6,009 bases of DNA, taken from GCA-002282575 sp964416645. Lineage in GTDB: Bacteria; Pseudomonadota; Gammaproteobacteria; Thiomicrospirales; Thiomicrospiraceae. Location: assembly GCA_964416645.1 (NCBI GenBank), contig CAYQEZ010000063.1, positions 1 through 6,009 on the forward strand. The letters run 5' to 3'. This document shows, one piece after another, positions 1-6,009 of the stretch. Within the stretch, counting starts at the first letter, position 1. Each line of letters starts with the position of its first letter. The position numbers were made by a program, and so were the translations under genes. The notes under the pieces were generated by a model that saw nothing but the letters and a program-made list of their open reading frames with translations, did not search any database and had not been told where the DNA came from.

Positions 1-122
1 AATTAACCAAAGCGCTCAATGTCGGCTTAACAGGTTGCCGACTCGGACCCAGAATCTTACGCACCGAAACCGCAGGCCCTGCCGCTATCTCGGCACTGCA
101 AAGCCTGTATGGGGATGCCTAA
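1..122 (+). CDS. rsmE: RsmE, 16S rRNA m3U1498 methyltransferase, C-terminal fragment
   Basis: Reading from position 3, 39 sense codons run to a TAA at 120-122, and the gene begins outside the window. The translated end contains LGPRILRTETAGPAAISALQ, followed by SLYGDA and the stop. LGPR-LRTETA is the conserved C-terminal signature of RsmE, the SPOUT-family enzyme that uses S-adenosylmethionine to methylate N3 of U1498 in 16S rRNA of the small ribosomal subunit. In SPOUT enzymes this segment belongs to the knotted cofactor-binding region. RsmE is a cytoplasmic housekeeping protein, so this end of the window is ordinary chromosome. The gene points toward the restriction-modification gene and ends 32 nt before that gene's stop codon. 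No clear hairpin-plus-T-run terminator lies in the gap. The call rests on a short but distinctive piece of sequence recognised from memory; the N-terminal part cannot be checked here. Confidence 0.9.
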   Translation, partial: LTKALNVGLTGCRLGPRILRTETAGPAAISALQSLYGDA

Positions 123-154
123 TCTACCGCGCTTCTTTCTGCCAAAAACAATCA

Positions 155-3100
155 CTAACTCACCACATAACCAATATGCCCCTGCTCCCTTGCCAGCTGA
201 ATACGGGCTTCTAAATCACGGCTGACGCTATCACTAATGGTAAATCGACTTTCTTCACTGTGATGGTCTAGCCCGACTTGTTCGCGGTAGAAGCGTTCTA
301 AATCGGTTATTAAACCAATTTTTTCACCGCATTCACGCAAATACAGCACATAGCTATGCAATGCCAAATCACGGCTAATAAACGCGCGGTCGGTTTTGGT
401 TTCGTCTGTACCTTCTGGTTTGAAGGCATCACCTGCTAAGGGTTTATAAGTGCGGTCGAGCAGTGGGAAGTGTGTGAGCACACGCGCATATTCTGCCACG
501 CTCAAGCCATAGCGTTTGGCAATTCTGGCATCCATTTCGGCACGCAATACCGCACGTGCGGCTACATCGGTCACTGCACTGTGTGTTGTCCAAGGTTGCT
601 CAGGGAAAATCGCATTCCAATAACTCGCCATTTCTGGCGTGGTACAACTGAGCTTCACCACCCTTTCACATAATTCTTGTGTTAGCTTTTCATCAAAATC
701 GGCGAACTGTGGTACGGGTACTTGGGTTAAATAGTTCATGGTCATGGATGTAGAAACACGCAAGCGAACCAAAAAGTCCCACACAAATGACGACATAACC
801 GCTTGCAACAGTATCAAGCGCTTTACCTCATTGGAACTGTACGTGAATGTAGGCACTTTGTTACCACAAGCAACCTGTTTCGGCAATAAACTAGACAAGG
901 TTGTGCGTTCATTGGTTGCGCCTGTCACATCACAAAAACCTAATTTGTGTTGTTGCGCAAGCTCCGTTTCTTTCATGCTCACATAAACGCGCGGCGCAAT
1001 CGTCTTTTCACTAAAAGGAACATCTTCCCAAATCGCCGTTCTGCCTTCACCCGCCACATAACGCTTTTGGCAATGATCGAAAATATGCACCATGCGCCCT
1101 TCATACAAAGGCACATAGGTTTCGTTGGGCACAATGTAAAAGTGTGCTTCTGTTAAATGCGGGTTAGCAGCGGCTTCTGCCACATCGTCTTTATGAATAA
1201 ATACACTCAGTTGGGTTTTATCTTTTAGCCTTAGCAGTCTGGACGAATAATCATCGCACCTGTCTGTATACCAAGCTTCTGGCGCGCTGGTCAGCGTATT
1301 AGCATCAACCCCTCGACGGAGCAACCATGGCAAGCTTTTGAAAAAGTGCGCATCGTTAGTCATATGTAGTTCACAACGATACTTGACCTTCCAATCGCTT
1401 CTGCCAAACGGGATATGGTTTTGATGTAGCTTTTCAATTAAGGCTTTGTCGCCTGCCGACTTAAAATCGAGCAGTGCTAAGGTGTCGGGGCTTAACACCT
1501 GTACCAAGGGTAAGCTAAGTTTCATTAGCCGTGGGCTATTACTGTCGTTGATGAGGCTATCGTTGCGCAACATAAACCCTGCGTTAAAACTGGCATTGTT
1601 GGCAGGCGCACCTTTTTGAAAAATAAAGCTGGTGAACTTGAATCGTGTATCAATTTGAAACGCCCATTTGCGGAAGTTTTCGAAGCTAAATACTTCTTCT
1701 AGTTGGGTTTCGTTAAACAGTAGCACACGCAATGCCGTTGTGCCCTCGGCTTGCCACAAAGCGGCTGGGGTGACTAAGCCCACACGCCCTGCTTCGTGAA
1801 CACACTGGAAAGCCCGTTCGATAAAGTAACGATATAAATCAGGGTCACCACCCGTTTTTTTACCATCAACCAAGGCTACCTGATGGTCATAATGTCCCGA
1901 TTCACGTAAAAAGCGATTGGTATTTTCGAGCATCTGTTCATAGTCTTGCCAAGCTTGCACCAAATGCGGAAACGCCTGTTCGGTCTGATGAATCAGTTGT
2001 TTGCTACTGGTGCCTTGGCTGGCAATAATGCTGGGTTCGTAAGGTGCGTAAAAGGGTTTCGATTCGGGTTTAATCTTATCCCACGGCGGATTACCAATGA
2101 CGGCATCAAAACCATAATCAGGTTTAGCGTGTCCTTTATCGTCGAACGCCACTTCGGGAAATTCGAGCTGCCAATGGAAAAACATGGTCGGGCGTGGCCC
2201 ATAACCATGTTGGGTATTGGCTTCAACTTGTTTCACAAAGGCGTTATTTTTGTATTTTTCTAACTCGCTAATGCGCTGGTTATCTTCTTGCAACTGGCAA
2301 ATGCGTAATAGTTGCTGATAAAGTCCGTTGCCATGTTCGCCATAGGCTTTCATGCCGTTGTCATCTGGCTGCACAAAAAACCATTGCGCACACCACAAAT
2401 CGGCAAGCAGTTTATGGGCTTTGAGTTTTTCGCTAATGGCTTTGTACTGAGCGCGTTTTTTCTGTACATCTTCACGTTCATTGGTGCTGGCGAGCAGTAG
2501 CCCTTTAATTTGTGCCAGTACGCCACTCATCAGGGTTTCATCGACACCAAATAATAAATCGAGTTGTCCTGTGGTTTGCTGTGCTTTTTTCTTTTTATCG
2601 CTGGCGGAAAGCTGCTCTTTGCTCAGTTTTACCTGCCACACATTGCCTGTTTTACTCGCTTTAGGCACTAATGCTGGCTTAGATAATTCGTCGATATTAG
2701 CTCCTAGCAACGCATTACCCACTTTAAGATGATGCGCTAAAAAGGATAAGGCTTTGCCATATTCAGCCGTGTGCAACCACAAAGCCACCTTCGCCAACTC
2801 AACCGACATGGGGTTGTAGTCCACACCATAAATGCAGTTTTCAACGACTTTGCGTTTCCAGTAGGCTTTTTCAATACTGTCGTTGGTATTTTTAACGCCT
2901 TTGTCTGGGTTAGTTAATTGCGTGGGGTCACAATGCATGGTTAGGTATTGCGCCATCACATCGACGGCTTTGACTAGGAAATGACCACTACCCATCGCAG
3001 GATCTAGCACTTTAAGTTGTAGCACTTTATTCGCATCACTACCGCAAGCTTCTAATAACGGCAATAAGGTTTTTTCGCTCACGCGCGTGACTAAGCTGTC

Positions 3101-4549
3101 GGGTGTAAAGTAAGAGCCGCTGGCTTTGCGCTCCCCTTTTTCGTTGCGCAATAGTAGCTCTGCGCCTTGTTGCGAAGCATCGGTGAAAATCAGGCGTAAT
3201 TCGAGCAAGCCTTCATACACATCACCCAGATCTCGCACGTCTAACTCTTTCCAGACAATATGACGCTTTTTGTCTTTGTCGGCATACATGAGCGCGGTGA
3301 GCACTTCTTTGAGTGCGCCATCGGTCATGCGCCATTGCGCTAATGATTGATGAGTGTCGCTATCGAACAAGCCACCGTTGTAAATAGGAATTTGAATCTC
3401 GCTATCGCCTTGGTCGATCGCCTCAAACAGCTTCATCAGGCGATTCTGATACACTAATGAACGTTCTAATTGGGCTTGCGTTCTGGCTTCTAAGTCCGCC
3501 AGAATAACCGATAAGGCATAGTCTTCGGCGTAGGGTGTTTTTTCGCCCTTGCTGTTTACCACTGGCAATAGCCCACGGCTTTCGGCCTTAAGCACAAACA
3601 ATAAGCGGTAGAGCAAAATCAGCGACTGTTCTCGTAAAAAATCTAACGCTGGCTGACTCGGGATTTCGGTAATGCCATATGCGCGGTTATGGCTATTGTG
3701 CCAAAAGCCTGTGGCAATCTTTTCTACTGCGGCATGGGCATTGCGTTTGAGCACTTCGCGCAAGTCCGAAATCGATTTTTCTGTTTCAGCGTAAAGGTCT
3801 GCCAAAAAGTCTTTTGCATGAGCAACCTTGCCAAACAATCGCTCGAATAGCGCAAAGGTTTTAACCGCTTCATCGTTTGGCTTAATCGCATTTTTGCCAA
3901 TAAACTGGGTTAAGAAAAGCCCCAAATGAAACTCAAAAAAAGCATCGACACTGTTACGGTGATACAAACGCCACGACAGCCCATTAGACAGCACACCCCA
4001 CGACTTATCATAATCACGCAAATAACCGTGTAACTGATTAATGTGTTTCTGATTGTCGAGCGGCTCGCTGGTTTTCTTGGCTTCTAAAATAAAGTCGGCA
4101 GCGCGACAAAAATCGCGTCCGTTAAAGTGTTTATCTTCCGATAAAGCCCGAGACACCGCTTCTATATTGGCATGAGAAGCAAACAGAATCATATCGGGGC
4201 GGTTGTTTTTTTCGCCTTTTTGTCGTGCTAAGGCACGGTTGTTAGCGATTAAATGCTCATATCCCATCAATTCAAGCGTTTTGCGAATCAGTCCTTGCTC
4301 AACCTCACTTTCAGAAGTCGCCAACAAGCCAAACCCTGCGGGTACATAATCCATCGGCTGGTCTTTGTCTTTGGCAGAAAGGGGCTTAAGTAGCTGTGCG
4401 TGTGCCGTTTCCCACCATTTAATCAGTGTCGCGAGTGTTTTACTGGCACTTTTGAGTTCGTCTTCACGAACATAAAGCTGCTTTTCGTTGGCAAATCGGG
4501 TATCGAGTAACGATTGATTAAATAAGGCGTGGTTAGCAAAAATGGACAC
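155..4549 (-). CDS. Single-chain Type IIG-like restriction-modification enzyme (Eco57I-type N6-adenine methyltransferase with N-terminal nuclease)
   Basis: Predicted to methylate adenine N6 at a specific DNA site with S-adenosylmethionine and to cut unmodified DNA, in one 1464-residue cytoplasmic chain. Residues about 84-200 form a PD-(D/E)xK-like nuclease: RPD with D119, ILEAKK with E156 and K158, a Q172-x3-Y176 motif as in Type I HsdR N-termini, then GVLSNGLSWRLY. Residues about 220-475 are mostly helical connector. The methyltransferase follows: GSYFTP (motif X, 478-483), LDPAMGSGHFLV (motif I, 515-526), YGVDYNPMSVELAK (574-587), KVGNALLG (609-616) and FDAVIGNPPW (motif IV, 814-823). Residues about 617-787 are a long insert ending in FHWQLEFPEV, typical of the large Eco57I-like family. 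Residues about 1040-1300 look like target recognition, with DVTGATNERT and LTQVPVP. The start is GTG at 4549, supported by AAAGG 8 nt upstream. No frameshift is seen, and no helicase motifs or separate S gene. PglX and DISARM DrmMI are related methyltransferases, but their partner genes are absent. Target site unknown; nuclease activity inferred. Confidence 0.88.
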   Translation of the reverse strand: MSIFANHALFNQSLLDTRFANEKQLYVREDELKSASKTLATLIKWWETAHAQLLKPLSAKDKDQPMDYVPAGFGLLATSESEVEQGLIRKTLELMGYEHLIANNRALARQKGEKNNRPDMILFASHANIEAVSRALSEDKHFNGRDFCRAADFILEAKKTSEPLDNQKHINQLHGYLRDYDKSWGVLSNGLSWRLYHRNSVDAFFEFHLGLFLTQFIGKNAIKPNDEAVKTFALFERLFGKVAHAKDFLADLYAETEKSISDLREVLKRNAHAAVEKIATGFWHNSHNRAYGITEIPSQPALDFLREQSLILLYRLLFVLKAESRGLLPVVNSKGEKTPYAEDYALSVILADLEARTQAQLERSLVYQNRLMKLFEAIDQGDSEIQIPIYNGGLFDSDTHQSLAQWRMTDGALKEVLTALMYADKDKKRHIVWKELDVRDLGDVYEGLLELRLIFTDASQQGAELLLRNEKGERKASGSYFTPDSLVTRVSEKTLLPLLEACGSDANKVLQLKVLDPAMGSGHFLVKAVDVMAQYLTMHCDPTQLTNPDKGVKNTNDSIEKAYWKRKVVENCIYGVDYNPMSVELAKVALWLHTAEYGKALSFLAHHLKVGNALLGANIDELSKPALVPKASKTGNVWQVKLSKEQLSASDKKKKAQQTTGQLDLLFGVDETLMSGVLAQIKGLLLASTNEREDVQKKRAQYKAISEKLKAHKLLADLWCAQWFFVQPDDNGMKAYGEHGNGLYQQLLRICQLQEDNQRISELEKYKNNAFVKQVEANTQHGYGPRPTMFFHWQLEFPEVAFDDKGHAKPDYGFDAVIGNPPWDKIKPESKPFYAPYEPSIIASQGTSSKQLIHQTEQAFPHLVQAWQDYEQMLENTNRFLRESGHYDHQVALVDGKKTGGDPDLYRYFIERAFQCVHEAGRVGLVTPAALWQAEGTTALRVLLFNETQLEEVFSFENFRKWAFQIDTRFKFTSFIFQKGAPANNASFNAGFMLRNDSLINDSNSPRLMKLSLPLVQVLSPDTLALLDFKSAGDKALIEKLHQNHIPFGRSDWKVKYRCELHMTNDAHFFKSLPWLLRRGVDANTLTSAPEAWYTDRCDDYSSRLLRLKDKTQLSVFIHKDDVAEAAANPHLTEAHFYIVPNETYVPLYEGRMVHIFDHCQKRYVAGEGRTAIWEDVPFSEKTIAPRVYVSMKETELAQQHKLGFCDVTGATNERTTLSSLLPKQVACGNKVPTFTYSSNEVKRLILLQAVMSSFVWDFLVRLRVSTSMTMNYLTQVPVPQFADFDEKLTQELCERVVKLSCTTPEMASYWNAIFPEQPWTTHSAVTDVAARAVLRAEMDARIAKRYGLSVAEYARVLTHFPLLDRTYKPLAGDAFKPEGTDETKTDRAFISRDLALHSYVLYLRECGEKIGLITDLERFYREQVGLDHHSEESRFTISDSVSRDLEARIQLAREQGHIGYVVS

Positions 4550-4557
4550 GGTTAAAA

Positions 4558-4562
4558 CCTTT
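4558..4562 (-). promoter_or_regulatory. Ribosome binding site of the R-M gene
   Basis: The minus strand reads AAAGG here, 8 nt before a GTG codon at 4549-4547. The site supports GTG as the start. The next methionine in frame is residue 65, after the beginning of the well-behaved reading frame and close to the nuclease domain, and it would be a poor alternative. The 10 nt just upstream of GTG (4550-4559) read GGTTTTAACC on the minus strand, a small inverted repeat that overlaps the ribosome site. Confidence 0.6.
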
Positions 4563-4587
4563 ATAACAGCTTGATTTAGGTTAGCTC

Positions 4588-4593
4588 ATTATA
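4588..4593 (-). promoter_or_regulatory. Consensus -10 box upstream of the R-M gene, inside a 10-bp palindrome
   Basis: The minus strand carries an exact TATAAT at 4593-4588, about 40 nt before the GTG start, which would give a leader of roughly 30 nt. It is embedded in the perfect palindrome CATTATAATG (4587-4596). No good -35 box lies at 16-18 nt: the hexamer at a 17-nt spacing is GTATTT (4616-4611). This suggests a weak or activator-dependent promoter, or chance in AT-rich DNA. A promoter here would let the R-M gene be transcribed independently of the upstream ATPase gene. The same palindrome also presents TATAAT on the plus strand, but no plus-strand gene follows. Confidence 0.4.
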
Positions 4594-4674
4594 ATGTAAA
4601 CCATGATAGCAAATACGGCTTGCAATGGCTAAAAAAGCAAAGCCCTAAATAGTGGGGATACTCACCCGCATCAA

Positions 4675-5883
4675 TCAATAAGTAAAACCAAACAACCATA
4701 GTGGAATTTTGCTTCCACTACCCACTTCAATATTATCTGCGGCAACATAAGCATTGTCTGCCTTATTTAACGCCTGTGAAAAGTCTTTACTTGCCCCACC
4801 AACTTCAAAGGTAAGCGTTTCATCAACCAAAAAATCGCCCTCGTTGCTATAAGCAATCTGATGATTTGGTCCTAATTGTGATGCAAAAAATGCTTCACGA
4901 ATGGTGCCTACTTCGTGGGTGAGGCACAGCGCCGAAAACAAATTAGGATGATATAAATACAGCTTATCGGGGCGACGGATTTGCTTATGCTTTTTCAACT
5001 CATTCGGTACAAGCCTTAACAATTCGCCCCGTTGCAGATAATCTAAGTAGTGATAGAGTGTCGGTTTAGATAGTTCCACACTGGCGGCGAGCTTTTCAAT
5101 CGATACCTCGAATGGTTTGGCGCGACACAGCACAGACAAAAGCTTTTTAAGCATATCGATTTTATCGTGCTGAATGTTGAACAAGCGCCCTAAGTCGAGA
5201 CTAATGGTTAAGCTAATGGTATCGTTTAGCTTTTGCAAAAAGCTATCTGGGCTTTCAAAATAAAAAGGATAACCACCATGTTCACAATAGTCGCGATACA
5301 GTGGCAAAATTTTATGATCTAATAATTTTGACTGTATGTCGTAGGCGACATCAATATGATTATTGAGCAAGGATGCTAATGTGTAACGAGGTAAGTTAAT
5401 GTCTAAACGCAAGGCAAGGTACTCGCGAAAGGACAATTGCGGCAATGCGTACATGGCGTAGCGACGACTAAAATCGGGGTTGGTTAATTGAACAGCCGAT
5501 GACCCCGAAAAAATAATAGCAATGTCTAAAAAATCATATACCGATTTAAGCGCCTGCTCAAAACCAGTAGCTTCATGAATTTCATCAATAACAATGAGCT
5601 TGCCACCCATTTGAGAGAAATAGACAATAAAGTCGAATAGCGAAACGCCCTTAAACATAGGATGATCGCAGGATATGTACAAAACATCGGACGCAGGAAA
5701 CGACTTGGCTTGCATCAACTGTAACATTAAGGTTGTTTTGCCAACGCCTCTTGCGCCATAAATGCCGATGATACGGCTTTGCTGCAAGATCAGAACATCA
5801 TATAAATGGCGATGATAATCGGGTAGCTTTTTTTTCGTTCTTGCAAAAGAAAGCCGACGCGCATTTTCTAGCAGTGATTCCAT
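4675..5883 (-). CDS. AAA ATPase with C-terminal DUF4143-like domain (AAA_14 family)
   Basis: A predicted cytoplasmic ATPase of 402 residues, close to the usual size of this family. Numbered from the ATG at 5883, it shows Walker A GARGVGKTT (43-51), Walker B LIVIDEIHE (96-104, with D100 and E101), a sensor-like FSGSSA (125-130) and SRRYAMYALPQLSFREYL (139-156), all typical of AAA_14. Residues about 240-295 look like a winged helix (SIEKLAASVELSKPTLYHYL). The C-terminal DUF4143-like part has GDFLV with D350, FEVGGASK with E360 and K366, and ends in KIPLWLFGFTY, an ending familiar from this family. The usual GGKNK-like stretch is GGASK here, and the expected ExK is E-V-G, so nuclease activity is doubtful. 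No signal peptide or membrane segment is evident. The biological role of the family is poorly defined. It lies 125 nt upstream of the R-M gene in the same direction, which suggests but does not show cooperation. Confidence 0.85.
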   Translation of the reverse strand: MESLLENARRLSFARTKKKLPDYHRHLYDVLILQQSRIIGIYGARGVGKTTLMLQLMQAKSFPASDVLYISCDHPMFKGVSLFDFIVYFSQMGGKLIVIDEIHEATGFEQALKSVYDFLDIAIIFSGSSAVQLTNPDFSRRYAMYALPQLSFREYLALRLDINLPRYTLASLLNNHIDVAYDIQSKLLDHKILPLYRDYCEHGGYPFYFESPDSFLQKLNDTISLTISLDLGRLFNIQHDKIDMLKKLLSVLCRAKPFEVSIEKLAASVELSKPTLYHYLDYLQRGELLRLVPNELKKHKQIRRPDKLYLYHPNLFSALCLTHEVGTIREAFFASQLGPNHQIAYSNEGDFLVDETLTFEVGGASKDFSQALNKADNAYVAADNIEVGSGSKIPLWLFGFTY

Positions 5884-5890
5884 GCACACA

Positions 5891-5895
5891 CCCTT
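5891..5895 (-). promoter_or_regulatory. Ribosome binding site that fixes the ATPase start at 5883
   Basis: The minus strand reads TTAAGGGTGTGTGCATG. AAGGG ends 7 nt before the ATG at 5883-5881, a normal spacing. The in-frame GTG at 5889 would have only 1 nt between it and the same AAGGG, too close to be used. The start is therefore set at the ATG, giving a protein beginning MESLLENARR. Confidence 0.65.
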
Positions 5896-5911
5896 AAAAT
5901 AAGTTTAATGC

Positions 5912-5941
5912 ATTTTACCAAAAATATAATATTAGTAAAAT
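5912..5941. repeat. Inverted repeat ATTTTAC/GTAAAAT flanking the -10 region
   Basis: Two perfectly complementary 7-bp arms, ATTTTAC (5912-5918) and GTAAAAT (5935-5941), are separated by 16 bp. Their centres lie 23 bp apart, about two helical turns. The proposed -10 box at 5926-5931 lies between them. A third, imperfect copy, AATTTAC, follows at 5944-5950. The arrangement resembles an operator for a dimeric repressor, but no regulator gene is seen, and AT-rich DNA can produce such arms by chance. Confidence 0.4.
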
Positions 5942-5954
5942 ACAATTTACTTAA
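5926..5954 (-). promoter_or_regulatory. Possible sigma70-like promoter of the ATPase gene
   Basis: On the minus strand TTAAGT (5954-5949) and TATTAT (5931-5926) are separated by 17 nt. The -10 box matches five of six consensus positions, but the -35 box matches only three. Transcription would begin near 5919, leaving a leader of about 35 nt before the ATG. The region is extremely AT-rich, so other pairings are possible, for example TAAAAT at 5917-5912 as a -10 box. The exact boxes are uncertain, but some promoter here is plausible because the reading frame upstream stops at 5959. Confidence 0.35.
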
Positions 5955-5958
5955 TTAA

Positions 5959-6009
5959 TCACCCCGCATTCAATTGCTTCAGTACAGGCAAGATTGCATC
6001 GAAATTAGC
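5959..6009 (-). CDS. Possible C-terminal end of an unidentified upstream gene
   Basis: The minus-strand frame entering from the right edge is open for 16 codons and ends in TGA at 5961-5959. It reads ANFDAILPVLKQLNAG, which looks like a plausible helical protein end. The base composition changes here: this stretch is clearly less AT-rich than the 70 bp that follow its stop, as expected at a gene boundary. The product cannot be recognised from 16 residues. If real, this gene is co-directional with the ATPase and ends 75 nt before its ATG. An open stretch this short can also arise by chance. Confidence 0.4.
   Translation of the reverse strand, partial: ANFDAILPVLKQLNAG

Noticed and set aside
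470..1156. Three plus-strand open frames of 67, 82 and 69 codons at 470-673, 738-986 and 947-1156
   Set aside because: They are antisense to the target-recognition region of the R-M gene, have no family resemblance, and are cysteine- and histidine-rich in the way antisense shadows often are.
1946..2263. 105-codon open frame on the plus strand, and a 77-codon minus-strand frame at 1993-2226
   Set aside because: Both lie wholly inside the R-M coding region, over the conserved NPPW block, in other frames. Their translations show no recognisable domain, and they are best explained as shadows of that gene.
2312..2732. Plus-strand open frames at 2312-2500 and 2481-2732, the first with hydrophobic stretches resembling a membrane protein
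   Set aside because: They are antisense to the lysine- and glutamate-rich insert of the methyltransferase. Antisense of such codons yields F, L and S, which explains the apparent hydrophobicity.
155..4549. Identification as BREX PglX or DISARM DrmMI
   Set aside because: The methyltransferase core is compatible, but none of BrxC, PglZ, DrmA, DrmB or DrmC is in the window, and the intact N-terminal nuclease-like motifs fit a self-contained R-M enzyme better.
4631..4667. Possible terminator after the ATPase gene on the minus strand, a CCC/GGG pairing followed by TTTTTT
   Set aside because: The stem is only 3-4 bp with an 8-nt loop, the T run begins about 6 nt after the stem, and a competing GGG/CCC pairing (4665-4667 with 4654-4657) exists. 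Too weak to call.
5909..5959. Plus-strand 16-codon frame starting at ATG 5909
   Set aside because: It has no ribosome site, lies in AT-rich control DNA, and encodes nothing recognisable.

Overview
The window reads as part of a bacterial chromosome, most likely a gammaproteobacterium of moderate GC. The lineage hint is weak: it rests mainly on the C-terminus of a 16S rRNA methyltransferase RsmE at the left edge, which closely resembles the gammaproteobacterial protein. No plasmid, phage, IS, tRNA or CRISPR feature is visible, and the genus cannot be named from the sequence.

Layout, left to right. (1) Positions 1-122, plus strand: the last 39 codons of rsmE. (2) Positions 155-4549, minus strand, convergent with rsmE across a 32-nt gap: a 1464-residue single-chain restriction-modification enzyme of the Eco57I/Type IIG kind. 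It has an N-terminal PD-(D/E)xK-like nuclease, a helical connector, a gamma-type N6-adenine methyltransferase core (motifs FTP, DPAMGSGHF and NPPW) and a C-terminal target-recognition region. (3) Positions 4550-4674: a short intergenic region with a consensus -10 box inside a 10-bp palindrome, a Shine-Dalgarno sequence and a GTG start for the big gene. (4) Positions 4675-5883, minus strand: a 402-residue AAA ATPase of the AAA_14/DUF4143 type, with Walker A and B, a winged-helix segment and a C-terminal nuclease-fold-like domain. Its likely start is the ATG at 5883, not the GTG two codons upstream. (5) Positions 5884-5958: an AT-rich control region with a weak promoter and inverted GTAAAAT/ATTTTAC arms around its -10 box. 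(6) Positions 5959-6009, minus strand: what may be the last 16 codons of another gene running off the window.

How it fits together. The large enzyme can by itself supply both halves of an R-M system, methylating host DNA and cleaving unmodified DNA, so no separate methyltransferase or specificity gene is needed and none is seen. The AAA ATPase lies upstream in the same direction but has its own ribosome site and probably its own promoter. Its family is widespread in many contexts, so it may be only an accessory neighbour, and a functional link to the R-M enzyme is a hypothesis. The pair sits between the end of a housekeeping gene and an unidentified gene, as expected for a defence cassette in a chromosomal insertion spot.
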